A DNA stretch of 64,000 bases from Nodosilinea sp. FACHB-141 (GCF_014696135.1 NZ_JACJPP010000029.1:49929-113928); one strand, 5' to 3'; shown: positions 16,125-24,997, numbered from the stretch's first letter. Notes: generated by a model not told the origin, from the sequence alone. Numbers and translations: made by a program.

Positions 16125-19061
16125 CTAGCCGGTGGGCGGCTGAAGAGTCTTGGGGGCCGAACAAACAACCCGAAAACCGATGATGTCGTAGTCGCTGACG
16201 AAACCGGGCCTGCTATTGCTGCGGGACGCGGAGCGGCAATTTCTCGGAAAGCTGAACCAAGAGCCGCCGCGGCAAACACGTTGCTCCGAATCTTTGCCTT
16301 CTATCCAAGCACTTCCGTCTGTAGGAGCACCCTCATAATTGCTGTGCCAGTAGTCTTGGCACCACTCAAACACATTGCCATGCATATCGCTGAGGCCAAA
16401 GGCATTGGCAACGCCAAAGTGGTCTATGGAAGTAGTTTTTGTCGCATCTTCCCTTGTAGGCCCATCGGCATAGGCCGTACTGCCCTGATAGTTGGCTAGT
16501 TCTGAGCTGATGGTTTCGCCAAAATGGAAGGGGGTTGTGGTGCCAGCCCGGCAGGCATACTCCCACTCGGCCTCACTGGGTAAGCGATACTGACGACCTG
16601 TATGGGCCGAGAGACGGGCACAGAACTCTGCCGCGTCAAACCAAGTTACCCGTTCCACAGGGCGGTTTTCGCCTTTGAACCGAGCAGGATCAGGCTTTAA
16701 CTCTCGATCGACCTGCGGCATAGCTGCCACCGCCCGCCATTGCGCCTGGGTAACCGGGTAGCGTCCTATCCAAAAAGATGGCACCGTCACCTCATGCTGT
16801 GGACCTTCGTTAGCCTGAAGATCTGGCTCGCTATCTGGAGAGCCCATTGCAAAGGTGCCGCCTGGGATAGACACCATTTCGAGGCCGACTCTATCGGCAT
16901 TGTGTTGAAAGTTGAGGCGCTGAGCTATGCCTCTGAATAGTGAGGGAGACGAAGGCTCGGTCAACTGCTCGATGAAGCGATACGCCGAGCTAGGCTGGCG
17001 TTGAATTTGCCATTGGCCACGGTCACGGTGCAGGGTGGCGATGGTGAACTCAAACTGTTCGAGGTTATCGGGCGGCGGCGGGTCGGTCTGAGTTTCTAGG
17101 GTAATGACTACAAACTCATCGGGTTGAAGAGGGGGCGGAAAGGTGGAGGTGTCATCTTCAAAGTGGGCCTCAATGAACTTAAAAGGTTCAAGGCTTGGGA
17201 AGTTGATGAACTCGGCGACGTCGTACTCAATGTCTTGGAGAGGGAAGTCACTGGGGTCAAACCCTCCTATCCTTGTGGGCTGAGCAGGTTCTGCACCCTG
17301 CCGTAAGGCCTGGGCAAATTGGGCATAGTCACCACCCAGCTGATTTAAAATATCAGCGGTGACGCTAGCGAATGATCGCATCCCCTGCAACTCTTCGGCC
17401 ACCTGCACAGTAGGGTCGGTGAGAAAGGCACGAAAATCTTCCGTAGAGAACTGGTTCCAGCGTCGCTCAACCGCAGCGGAGACACTGTTGATCACATCGA
17501 TGGTGTCTACCGGAGGCAAAAACGTTAGCAAGACCGGCCTGACGCCAGGGGCAAAGTCGTACTGCACCAGGTCTTGGGCATCTAGGGCTACTTGGTCTAG
17601 CTCATCGGGTTCGGCCTGCTCAGCCGCAGCTTGAACCGCCTGCTCTAGGTCACTGGCAGACTGCCCCGGCAAGCGCTGCAACAACCCACTTAAAAACACC
17701 TCTGCCACCGGCAGGGGTGATGTCACCTCAGGAAGCATAGCATCGCGAATCAGCCGCACCACCGGCGGGGTAATTACCGGGGCTGCCGCCAGCAGCATAA
17801 TCAGCCGCTGCGCCTCGGGAGAGGCTAGCTCTAGAAACCGCTCAACCCGTTCGAGAGCCAGGGTATTGAGCGCCTGGTTGAGGGCAGCAGCAGGGTCGGT
17901 GTCGGGGGCAGCGGTCAGTCGTTGCTGGGCACGGTCTTGGGCAATGTCTTCATAGGATCTGGATCGGGGTACAGTGCCGCCCTGGAGGGGCAGTAAAAAG
18001 CCGGGGGTAACCTGACGGCGATCGCCTGCCACCATCAGACTCCATCGGGCCAGGTCGTGTGGATTGCTGGTAACCACCGGCAGCGAGATGCGCTGGCCCA
18101 AATTGTCGGACTCGTCACGCTCTTGCAGCTGCACCTTAAGCCACTGGTTGGCCCCGCCATAAACATCGTTGCCTAGGGCCACAGCGGTGCCTCGCCCCAA
18201 TGCCGTGCGCTTCCACATCCAGCCGGGAAGCACCTGCCAGACCATGGTCGGCATCATTGCCCCCCAGCTATGGAGCATGGGCAGCAGGGTGCCATTCCAC
18301 CAGTAGGGGCCAGCACAGTCGCTTAGCACCACGGCAATGCGCTGACCCTGCTGGTCAATGAGTTCGCTGGGGCGGTGACCGGGCCGCTGGGGGTTAGAGA
18401 CCAGCAGCACTGGCTCCTCTGGTGGCTTGGCCTCGGGGTCAACCTTCAGGTCAAACACCTGCACATTCCAAAACACGCCGTAGCGCTTCAAAATGCGCAC
18501 CACATCTTTGACCAGGCGCTGCCAGATATGCATCGACGACCCGCGATCGACCACCAAAATAATGTCGAAATAAGGTCGCTGCTCGGACTGTAAAACCGGT
18601 AAAACCAGGCGCGTGCGGGCAATATTTTCGACGGTGGCAGGCTCGTCAAGTCGTCTGCCGACACCAGCGTCTACCTTTTGTAACAGAGGTCGTAGCGCGC
18701 GAATAATAGCTAGCGCATCGGTCAGCATGGGGGGGTCAGCCAACCACACAGGCAGTGTTTTAGGCGGCAGCACCCCGGTCTGGGGGGTGGGGGCAGCAAT
18801 GTTGACCTGGGGGGTAGTCGGCGGAGGCAGGGGGGGAGGTTCCAGATCGGGTAGATCTCCTCCTAGATCTACAGACGGTAGCGGGGTCGGAGGAGGCCGT
18901 TTGGTCTCAACAACTGCTCCAGGGGTAGCTACCTCCATTTTGGTAGCTAGCCAAAGGGTGTCGGCAATTTCAACGCTGGTAAACTTCCGGTCTTCTGCCA
19001 GCAGCTTGACTAGCTTGCTGACACCATCGCCAGCCGCTCCTGTGGCCCCAGCGCCGCTCAT
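16125..19061 (-). CDS. vWA-FGE protein of a vWA-MoxR-VMAP conflict system
   Basis: The 978-residue protein has a short N-terminal helical part, a Pro-rich linker (residues about 60-110), a vWA-like region (FDIILVVDRGSSMHIW near residue 172, then VVLSDCAGPYW) resembling SAV_2336-type proteins, a long helical middle, and a C-terminal FGE domain from about residue 735 (PGGTFAMGSPDSEPDLQANE, RYPVTQAQWRAVA, DMHGNVFEWCQDYW, RVCRGGSW). Its ATG overlaps the MoxR stop by one base (TAATG). In such ternary systems described by comparative genomics the MoxR ATPase acts on the vWA protein and the VMAP links to effectors; this role is inferred. The C-terminus lies in variable segment C. Confidence 0.75.
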   Translation of the reverse strand: MSGAGATGAAGDGVSKLVKLLAEDRKFTSVEIADTLWLATKMEVATPGAVVETKRPPPTPLPSVDLGGDLPDLEPPPLPPPTTPQVNIAAPTPQTGVLPPKTLPVWLADPPMLTDALAIIRALRPLLQKVDAGVGRRLDEPATVENIARTRLVLPVLQSEQRPYFDIILVVDRGSSMHIWQRLVKDVVRILKRYGVFWNVQVFDLKVDPEAKPPEEPVLLVSNPQRPGHRPSELIDQQGQRIAVVLSDCAGPYWWNGTLLPMLHSWGAMMPTMVWQVLPGWMWKRTALGRGTAVALGNDVYGGANQWLKVQLQERDESDNLGQRISLPVVTSNPHDLARWSLMVAGDRRQVTPGFLLPLQGGTVPRSRSYEDIAQDRAQQRLTAAPDTDPAAALNQALNTLALERVERFLELASPEAQRLIMLLAAAPVITPPVVRLIRDAMLPEVTSPLPVAEVFLSGLLQRLPGQSASDLEQAVQAAAEQAEPDELDQVALDAQDLVQYDFAPGVRPVLLTFLPPVDTIDVINSVSAAVERRWNQFSTEDFRAFLTDPTVQVAEELQGMRSFASVTADILNQLGGDYAQFAQALRQGAEPAQPTRIGGFDPSDFPLQDIEYDVAEFINFPSLEPFKFIEAHFEDDTSTFPPPLQPDEFVVITLETQTDPPPPDNLEQFEFTIATLHRDRGQWQIQRQPSSAYRFIEQLTEPSSPSLFRGIAQRLNFQHNADRVGLEMVSIPGGTFAMGSPDSEPDLQANEGPQHEVTVPSFWIGRYPVTQAQWRAVAAMPQVDRELKPDPARFKGENRPVERVTWFDAAEFCARLSAHTGRQYRLPSEAEWEYACRAGTTTPFHFGETISSELANYQGSTAYADGPTREDATKTTSIDHFGVANAFGLSDMHGNVFEWCQDYWHSNYEGAPTDGSAWIEGKDSEQRVCRGGSWFSFPRNCRSASRSNSRPGFVSDYDIIGFRVVCSAPKTLQPPTG
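16143..16271 (-). repeat. Variable C-terminal segment C (DGR-like VR)
   Basis: After TGG: TTC AGC TTT CCG. Two codons longer than copies A, B and D in the second variable block (AGC AAT AGC AGG CCC onward). Followed directly by AGCCG-CCCAC-CGGCT, a small hairpin also present after copy D. Confidence 0.55.
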
Positions 19062-20182
19062 TAGTCGCCCTCACTCAGACGGCGGAACAGGAGATTTTGC
19101 AGGCGTGTCATTTCAACGTCGTTGGGGGCTTCATCACGGGACATGAAGTAAATAGCGTTGAGAAGCTGATCAGTAGAGCGATCGGTTTTGTTCTCTTTGT
19201 CTAGAAACTGGCCGATGAGGGTCGTAAGGTTGGTTTCGGCCTGGGTCCAACCGGCGGGGTCGGCGGTGGCAAAGTGCGATCGCACAATAGGCAGTAATGA
19301 CTCTGGAGTGGGGTTGGGCATCTTGACTCGCAAACAGCGGCGGTAAAACGCGGGTGGGAATTCGCGCTCCCCATTGCTGGTCATAATCACGATAGGAAAT
19401 TCGCAGCACTTAACCCGACCATTGGTGATCGGTGCCGTCAGATCGGGGTCGGCGGTGCGTACTTCAACGGGGAGGTCTGTCTCCTCACCGCCCCGCTGGC
19501 GCTTGCGACGAGCCAGCTCAGGGATTTCAAACTCGCCCTCTTCAAAGAGGTTGAGCAGATCGTTGGGCAAGTTCAGGTCACTTTTATCGATTTCGTCGAT
19601 GAGCAAAACCCGAGGCAGCAGGGACGGTAGAAACGCTGTACCCACGGGGCCAAGTTGAATGTAGTCACCCAGGTTACCTTCTTCTTCGGGCGCTGGCTCG
19701 GGGGAGCTTTGGCGGGTTTTGTCGAGCTGGGCATCTTGCAGGCGGGCGATCGCATCATAGCGATACTCGGCATCTACCAGGTTGGCGCGGGCCGTAATGG
19801 GCCAGGTAAGCACTGGGCCAAGTTGGAGCTCGTAGGCAATGGCATAGGCCAAGGAAGTTTTACCCGCCCCCGGCACCCCTGTCACCAGCAACGGTCGCCG
19901 CAGGTGAATGGCGGCATTAACCGCATCAACAATATCTGACTGGCCCTTGTCGTCGAGCTGCACACGAAAGCTGCTACCCCGCTGCACTGAGCGTCCATCT
20001 TTGGCCGCAAGACGACGCAGGGTTTGCCAGTACTCTTTATCTTTTACCGCATCCACTTCGCTCCGGGGCAAAAATTGTCGCCAGGGGGGCAGCTCTGGAG
20101 GCTGGGTTAGCTCCTGAGGCTGAGTTAGCTCCAGAGCCTCGTCGACTCTTCCGTGAAAATATTTCCAAGACATAGGAGGCAA
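19061..20182 (-). CDS. MoxR-type AAA+ ATPase
   Basis: The 373-residue protein has a Walker A motif TGVPGAGKTSLAYAIA near residue 100, Walker B LPRVLLIDEIDKSD near 190, a sensor-1 region FPIVIMTSNGEREFPPAFYR and an Arg finger (YRRCLRV), as in the MoxR branch of AAA+ proteins. An N-terminal segment of 40 residues has a doubled QELTQP unit. MoxR ATPases remodel partner proteins that carry vWA domains; here the vWA-FGE gene follows with a one-base overlap and the VMAP gene precedes by 9 nt, so the three form one translational unit. Confidence 0.85.
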   Translation of the reverse strand: MPPMSWKYFHGRVDEALELTQPQELTQPPELPPWRQFLPRSEVDAVKDKEYWQTLRRLAAKDGRSVQRGSSFRVQLDDKGQSDIVDAVNAAIHLRRPLLVTGVPGAGKTSLAYAIAYELQLGPVLTWPITARANLVDAEYRYDAIARLQDAQLDKTRQSSPEPAPEEEGNLGDYIQLGPVGTAFLPSLLPRVLLIDEIDKSDLNLPNDLLNLFEEGEFEIPELARRKRQRGGEETDLPVEVRTADPDLTAPITNGRVKCCEFPIVIMTSNGEREFPPAFYRRCLRVKMPNPTPESLLPIVRSHFATADPAGWTQAETNLTTLIGQFLDKENKTDRSTDQLLNAIYFMSRDEAPNDVEMTRLQNLLFRRLSEGD

Positions 20183-20191
20183 AGCGAGGGA

Positions 20192-21652
20192 CTAAGAGGC
20201 AACAAGCAGGTCTTCTTCACGGCGGGGGTCAGGCAGCTGGGGCAGGCGATCGGGCCGGTCACAGAGAAGTCTAATCGGTTTTGCCGCTGGCGACTGCGTG
20301 CGCCGTAGTCGCCAGCGTCTGGCCATATCGGCAAAGTTAGTCAACCGACAATCGGTCAGCAGAGCATCGAACTCAGCCTCTAGGGTATTGATATCGCCAA
20401 TGGCAACATCCGATGACCACAGAGCAATGGGGATTGCCGAATCAATAATCTCATAAAGTAGATTGGCACGTTTGACGGGGTCAGCAGGTAGCTGGCCTAC
20501 GAACTTCAGGCCCAGGGCATCTAAGTCTTTGAGCAACGCTCGTAAGGCACCTCGTTCTTCTAGATAGGTTTCTTGGCGATGAAGCTGATTACACATGGCT
20601 TGGGCATCGGCACAGGCTTCGAGCTGTTGCCATCGGCGAGCCAAGGTTTGCTGAATCTGGCGATCGCGAATGCGCTCTATCGATCGCACCAAAAACCGGC
20701 GATGGGTTCCCAGGGCCACCTCTTCACCACGTTTGTCTTTTGCAAGCCAGCTAGTGGCGATGTCTTGGTCTAAATAGTTACAGGGCAAGAAGATCTCTAG
20801 AGTAACTTCTCCATCGTCGCTGGCATCGGCCTCTAGGGCAGCTTCGGCCTGGTGAATCCAAGTCGAGATGTGGTCTACAGCAACGACCATTGAGCAGGTT
20901 GTGGGGCTAGCGCCAAATCCAATGGGTTTCTCAACGCCGGTAATACGCAATTCTGGATAGACGTTGACATCAGGCCCGTGCTCTTCAAGGGCAACTAACA
21001 GGTAGGCATGGCGAGTAGTGGGTTGATCGGCTGGTGGGTCAGGGGGCGGCACGTTGAATCGTGCGGCGACGCGATCGCACCAAGTTTCTAGCTCGCTCAT
21101 GTCTCGGCTATTGTTTTCACTGAAACGGCGCAGCTCTGCGATTGCACCTTCGACAAAACGAACGGCCAAGATTGGGGAGTCGTACTTTGCCAGCACCGCT
21201 TGAAGGTCACTAAGACTGCTCAATGGCGGGCGATCGGGCCGCAATTTTTCAAAGCTGTGTCCATAGGCCGCTAAAAACCCCTGCCGAAAGGCAATTTGCA
21301 GATAAGGAGCATCATCTGCATCAAACCTGTCAAACAAAGTTGTCCAATCAGCTTCGTCTAAGTTACTTGAGCGGCTCATCAAAAGGTGTGGCTGTAGCCT
21401 AGTAATTAAGGCATCCTTAGTCTGAGGATTAGCCTGGCAAAATTTCTCAAACAGCTCGTTTAGTCTACGTTTTTCTTGAGCCCACCTCAGCAGCTTAAAA
21501 GCTACTTTGTCTAGTTTCTCCTTAGGGGCGATCTCGGCTAGAGAAACGTCCATAGCCTCATCGACAAACAGGTCTAGGGCATCGTAGTCGGTGTAGGCCT
21601 CTTGCAAAGCCAACCGAAACACTTGTCGCTGCTCGTTATCCCAATTGATCAC
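20192..21652 (-). CDS. EAD1-VMAP adaptor protein
   Basis: The 486-residue protein begins with an effector-associated domain 1 (residues about 1-95: QRQVFRLALQEAYTDYDALD, then AFKLLRWAQEKRRLNELFEK). Residues about 220-470 (RHAYLLVALEEHG, VEKPIGF, DGEVTLEIFLPCNYLDQDIA) match the C-terminal part of VMAP, the vWA-MoxR-associated protein. VMAPs are thought to bridge the MoxR/vWA pair and EAD-bearing effectors; the trypsin protein upstream carries the same EAD type, which fits. Gap to the membrane protein upstream is 3 nt, to MoxR 9 nt. Confidence 0.75.
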   Translation of the reverse strand: MINWDNEQRQVFRLALQEAYTDYDALDLFVDEAMDVSLAEIAPKEKLDKVAFKLLRWAQEKRRLNELFEKFCQANPQTKDALITRLQPHLLMSRSSNLDEADWTTLFDRFDADDAPYLQIAFRQGFLAAYGHSFEKLRPDRPPLSSLSDLQAVLAKYDSPILAVRFVEGAIAELRRFSENNSRDMSELETWCDRVAARFNVPPPDPPADQPTTRHAYLLVALEEHGPDVNVYPELRITGVEKPIGFGASPTTCSMVVAVDHISTWIHQAEAALEADASDDGEVTLEIFLPCNYLDQDIATSWLAKDKRGEEVALGTHRRFLVRSIERIRDRQIQQTLARRWQQLEACADAQAMCNQLHRQETYLEERGALRALLKDLDALGLKFVGQLPADPVKRANLLYEIIDSAIPIALWSSDVAIGDINTLEAEFDALLTDCRLTNFADMARRWRLRRTQSPAAKPIRLLCDRPDRLPQLPDPRREEDLLVAS

Positions 21653-21655
21653 GAC

Positions 21656-22075
21656 TTACTTCTCTGGTGGAATCACAAACCCGATTAAGGCCGTATAGGT
21701 AATCAACGCCAGCGACCCATACAGCGGCCTATACCAGTCAAAGGAAGCGGCAAATGGGCCACCAGCGGCAAACACCCAAACGACAAACGCCCCACATGCC
21801 AGCCAAATCTGCGTCCAGGCCGTGCGCTTGCCGGGCTCTCTGGTCTGGCGGCGGAGCCAAAGGAAAGTGACAACCAGACCAATCACAAAGAACAGCCACA
21901 GCAGCCCTGCTTGAGGAATGTCGTCACCGCCGCTCTGGATGATGCCGCTAACCGCCAGCCAGTACCCAACCCCTTCAGTAGGAATGTATTTAATCAACCG
22001 ACTCGCGTAGTCATCGGGCGGCACATTGAGTGCGGCTCCACTCTCTAACTGCTCTGAAACAATACGTCGCCCCAT
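21656..22075 (-). CDS. Small membrane protein of the conflict operon
   Basis: A 139-residue protein with three or four membrane segments (GYWLAVSGIIQ, AGLLWLFFVIGLVVTFLWL, IWLACGAFVVWVFAAGG, YGSLALITYTALIGFVI). No enzymatic motif. It lies between the trypsin-EAD1 and EAD1-VMAP genes with gaps of 19 and 3 nt. It could anchor the complex at the membrane or be a membrane effector; neither is shown. Confidence 0.65.
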   Translation of the reverse strand: MGRRIVSEQLESGAALNVPPDDYASRLIKYIPTEGVGYWLAVSGIIQSGGDDIPQAGLLWLFFVIGLVVTFLWLRRQTREPGKRTAWTQIWLACGAFVVWVFAAGGPFAASFDWYRPLYGSLALITYTALIGFVIPPEK

Positions 22076-22094
22076 AGTCTACGTTCTTACCTGC

Positions 22095-23144
22095 CTACAA
22101 AAACGATGCTATTTGCGGATAGATAGCACTCATTAAGATACCCTCTCGTACGCTGCCAAAGCTGGTCTGCAGGGCTTTGTGGTGCAGCGCTACCAGGTGC
22201 CAGTCGTCGTCAAAGCAGGGCGATCCACTCGCCCCCTGCTTGGTTGGATTGACATAGAGCACTAGCCCCTTTGGCTCATTAGTTTTTACCACCCCGTTGT
22301 TGCTAAGAGAGACCTTCAGCGCTTCGCCCTCGGGATGCTGGAGAATGTTGAGGGGCGATCGCGGTTTGAGCTGAGCCGTAGCATTCAAAGGCACAGGTTT
22401 AACAGCAAAGTTTGTACCAGGACTAAGCCGAATCAGCGCGTAGTCAAGTTGAGCAATGGGACTAGCCGCCACCACAGGAGTCTGCCCAGCCACCGTCAGT
22501 TGCTGAGTCCGGCGCGGCTCTCCAAAGGGGGTACTGACGTAACCAAACTCAAACTGGGCCGTTTGTGCCAACGCATTTAAGTCAGCTCCAACCTCGCGGC
22601 TAAGCACGTGGAAGTTGGTCAGCACCAGGTCTGGGGCAATTAGCACACCAGTGCCGCTCTCCCTAGCAGGGCGATCGCTAAAAGTAATTTTGCATACGGC
22701 ATTGGCCAGACCCAGACCCTCTTGCAACTTGCCAACATCGGCTTCAAAGGTAAACTGCTGGGGCAAAAACCCCTCTAGCTCTTCAGAACGAATGTCGATA
22801 TCCCAGGCGCTAGGGTCTAAATCTAAAGATAGCTCGCGGGTTACGCCGTCGGGCGGGTTCAGCACCAGCCGCTGCCGCAGCACCTGCCGACAAAATTGCT
22901 GAATATCAGGTCGATTTTCGGTATCTGCCGCCAAAGCCAAGATTAAGTCATCAATGTAGCCCTTAGCAATCGCCCACTTAATCAGATCAAAGATAACCTT
23001 GTCGTGCTTACCATCCCCTGCCACCACCGCCAGGTTTTGGTTAAGCTCATCGTCTACAAAAATTTCTAGGCTGGCCCGGTCTGGATAGGCCGATTGTATA
23101 GCTTCGCGCAACGCTTTGCGATCGTCGTTAGAGAGCTTTAGCAT
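22095..23144 (-). CDS. EAD1-trypsin-like protease, likely effector
   Basis: Residues about 1-95 are an EAD1 domain (DRKALREAIQSAYPDRASLE, then VIFDLIKWAIAKGYIDDLI), clearly related to that of the VMAP protein. Residues about 155-349 are a trypsin-fold serine protease: the catalytic triad is visible as LTNFHVLS (His), LDYALIRL (Asp) and GASGSPCFDD (Ser). There is no signal peptide, so it acts in the cytoplasm. In EAD systems such proteases are released or recruited on activation through EAD-EAD contact. It is the first gene of the operon read toward lower coordinates. Confidence 0.8.
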   Translation of the reverse strand: MLKLSNDDRKALREAIQSAYPDRASLEIFVDDELNQNLAVVAGDGKHDKVIFDLIKWAIAKGYIDDLILALAADTENRPDIQQFCRQVLRQRLVLNPPDGVTRELSLDLDPSAWDIDIRSEELEGFLPQQFTFEADVGKLQEGLGLANAVCKITFSDRPARESGTGVLIAPDLVLTNFHVLSREVGADLNALAQTAQFEFGYVSTPFGEPRRTQQLTVAGQTPVVAASPIAQLDYALIRLSPGTNFAVKPVPLNATAQLKPRSPLNILQHPEGEALKVSLSNNGVVKTNEPKGLVLYVNPTKQGASGSPCFDDDWHLVALHHKALQTSFGSVREGILMSAIYPQIASFL

Positions 23145-23527
23145 TTAGGCAGCATCCTTGGCCGTCTCATGAGCAACTCGGGTAGAGACTATTCTTCTCC
23201 TATTCACCGCCAATCTATCTATTTCCGAAAATTTGTCCTATTTTAATTAGGTTTTTGCCAAATCGAGCAAAATTAGCGGTTATTTTCGTTTTCGCTAAAA
23301 ATGCGAGCGCCTAACGGCAAAGGAGAAAGCAGGCTGGGGCTCAACATAAGCAGGGAAGAGCTGACCGACGAGAATATAGGAGCCAGAATTTAGCCTTTCC
23401 CCACCCAACTCCTCCTGACTCCGAACAAAACTCAAGGCACTGACGCGTCAGAGGAAGCAGCCCATATTTTTATTTTTTGAGGGCAGAAGTGAAAAAGGGT
23501 AAAGGGCAACAGCTAGCCGGGAGGCGG
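23145..23527. other. Intergenic region upstream of the conflict operon
   Basis: The 23150-23300 part is A/T-rich and should hold the operon promoter, though no clear -35/-10 pair was picked. From about 23430 it carries the roughly 100-nt 3' flank that also follows variable segments A and C (CTGACGCGTCAG palindrome at about 23441, then an A/T run and GGGTAAAGGGCAA). Confidence 0.5.
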
Positions 23528-24373
23528 CTAAAGAGTCCTGGGGGCCGAACACACAACCCGAAAGCCGATGTAGTAGTGGCCGTCGCTGGGCTCGTAGTCA
23601 GCGCGGCACGCGGAGCGGCAGAGCCTCGGACTGTTGAACCAAGAGCCGCCGCGAAAGATCCGTACCGCTGAGTTGCCGCCTTCTATCCAGGCGCTGCTGT
23701 CGGTAGGGACACCCTCATAATTGCTGTGCCCGTGGTCTTGGCACCACTCCCACACGTTGCCGTGCATATCGTACAGCCCCCAGCGGTTAGCCGGGTATTG
23801 CCCAACTGGCGTGGTTCGGCCAACCGGCGTGGTTCGGCCAACTGTACCCTCGTAGTTAGCAACTTCTTCGGTGAGCTGATCACCAAACTCGTAGTTAGCA
23901 ACTTCTTCGGTGAGCTGCTCGCCAAAGTGGTAGGCCGTAGTTGTCTCAGCCCGGCAGGCATATTCCCATTGGGCTTCGCTGGGCAGGTGGTAGTTTTTTT
24001 GAGTTTTGGCCGAGAGTCGCTGACAAAACTCAGTAGCATCGTGCCAGTTCACACTTTCCACCGGCAGGTCATCCCCCTTAAAGGTGGACGGATCAGGGCT
24101 CAGCTCTCGCTTTTCTTGCATGTATCTCGCCACTACCCGCCACTGGGCCTGCGTCACCGGATAGCGACCGATCAAAAAGGGGGGCACCTTCACCAAGCGC
24201 TGGGGGCGCTCATCATCACTACTACCTGGTTCGCCCTTTGGAGCACCCATCATAAATTCTCCGCCAGGTACCAGCACCAGCGTCAACTTTACCCCATCAC
24301 CCAAGTCTTCGATGTAGCCCTTGTTGGTGCGTTTGTAGCGGTGCAGGGTGAGGTTGCCAGATAAAGTCGCCAT
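23528..24373 (-). CDS. FGE-fold protein with internal tandem duplications
   Basis: The 281-residue protein is an FGE-sulfatase-like domain (LVPGGEFMMGAPKGEPGSSD, RYPVTQAQWR, HLPSEAQWEYACRAE, DMHGNVWEWCQD, RIFRGGSW) after 25 N-terminal residues. As in its paralogues the first FGE catalytic Cys is missing (RGGSWFNSPRLC). Two perfect-frame tandem duplications (13 and 6 residues) lie mid-protein. It ends in variable segment D. It stands 383 nt upstream of the conflict operon on the same strand. Confidence 0.7.
   Translation of the reverse strand: MATLSGNLTLHRYKRTNKGYIEDLGDGVKLTLVLVPGGEFMMGAPKGEPGSSDDERPQRLVKVPPFLIGRYPVTQAQWRVVARYMQEKRELSPDPSTFKGDDLPVESVNWHDATEFCQRLSAKTQKNYHLPSEAQWEYACRAETTTAYHFGEQLTEEVANYEFGDQLTEEVANYEGTVGRTTPVGRTTPVGQYPANRWGLYDMHGNVWEWCQDHGHSNYEGVPTDSSAWIEGGNSAVRIFRGGSWFNSPRLCRSACRADYEPSDGHYYIGFRVVCSAPRTL
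23531..23652 (-). repeat. Variable C-terminal segment D (DGR-like VR)
   Basis: After TGG: TTC AAC AGT CCG; then GCT GAC TAC GAG CCC AGC GAC GGC CAC TAC TAC ATC. Third-base pattern as in copies A-C. Followed by the hairpin AGCCG-CCTCC-CGGCT. Confidence 0.55.
23803..23838. repeat. Tandem 18-bp duplication in the FGE gene
   Basis: Two 18-bp units differing at one base (23803-23820, 23821-23838); six codons each, frame kept (GRTTPV twice). Confidence 0.85.
23850..23927. repeat. Tandem 39-bp duplication in the FGE gene
   Basis: Two 39-bp units (23850-23888, 23889-23927) coding for FGEQLTEEVANYE and FGDQLTEEVANYE. Frame kept; recent, given near-identity. Confidence 0.85.
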
Positions 24374-24625
24374 GCCATTGCCCTAGAGCTAGCTGTGTTG
24401 TTAGTGATTATGGCTCAGCACCTGCCAAGAATAAGTGTATCGATTTCCACCCCCTCAGATTTTGGGGGAGACCGAAGAGAGGAAAATGCTGGGTGACAGC
24501 ACAACAGTTCAGGTGTACTATTTAGTTTCGATCTAGTTCCTGAAGGGTTTATCCCCCATGCACCGCGAGTTTGAGCAGGTTAGGCGTGCCATCTACCACG
24601 GCAATCGTCTGAGGAGTTCCCTGCT

Positions 24626-24997
24626 TTGTTTATCGTCACTGTGCCCGCTGGCTTCCCGTCGCCGGCAGAAGATTACGTCGAGGGTCTACTTGATCTAAAC
24701 CGCCATCTCATCCCCCATCCCGCCGCTACCTTCTTTGTCAGGGTCAGCGGCGACTCCATGATTGGCGCAGGCATCCACAACGGCGACCTGCTAATCGTGG
24801 ATCGAGCCGTCTCTGCGATCCATAACAGCGTCGTCATCGCGGTGCTCAATGGTGACCTGACAGTTAAGCGGCTCTACCGGAGCGGGGGCATCCTGCGGCT
24901 GATGTCAGAGAACCCAGCGTATCCCCCTATCGAGATTCACCCAGACATGGACTTTGAGGTGTGGGGCGTCGTGACGAAGGTAATCCACTTCCTCTGA
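24626..24997 (+). CDS. umuD: UmuD-like S24 peptidase subunit
   Basis: The 123-residue protein has the UmuD/LexA self-cleavage region [15 protein letters not shown], the catalytic Ser in [11 protein letters not shown] and the catalytic Lys in LTVKRLYR. After cleavage UmuD' joins UmuC as DNA polymerase V for translesion synthesis. TTG at 24626 is taken as start because GAGGAG lies about 10 nt upstream, and an in-frame stop at 24581 leaves no ATG or GTG. A weak LexA-box-like TGTACTATTTAGTTT at about 24517 fits SOS control but is not certain. Confidence 0.85.
   Translation: MFIVTVPAGFPSPAEDYVEGLLDLNRHLIPHPAATFFVRVSGDSMIGAGIHNGDLLIVDRAVSAIHNSVVIAVLNGDLTVKRLYRSGGILRLMSENPAYPPIEIHPDMDFEVWGVVTKVIHFL

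Noticed and set aside
13529..23652. CRISPR array
   Set aside because: The repeated segments are kilobases apart and lie inside genes; no short regular repeat-spacer pattern occurs anywhere in the window.
13511..24373. FGE genes as true sulfatase-modifying enzymes
   Set aside because: The first catalytic Cys is missing in all four and no sulfatase gene is present.
24558..24692. Small frame from ATG 24558 ahead of umuD
   Set aside because: It overlaps umuD in another phase and has no supporting features beyond its start codon.
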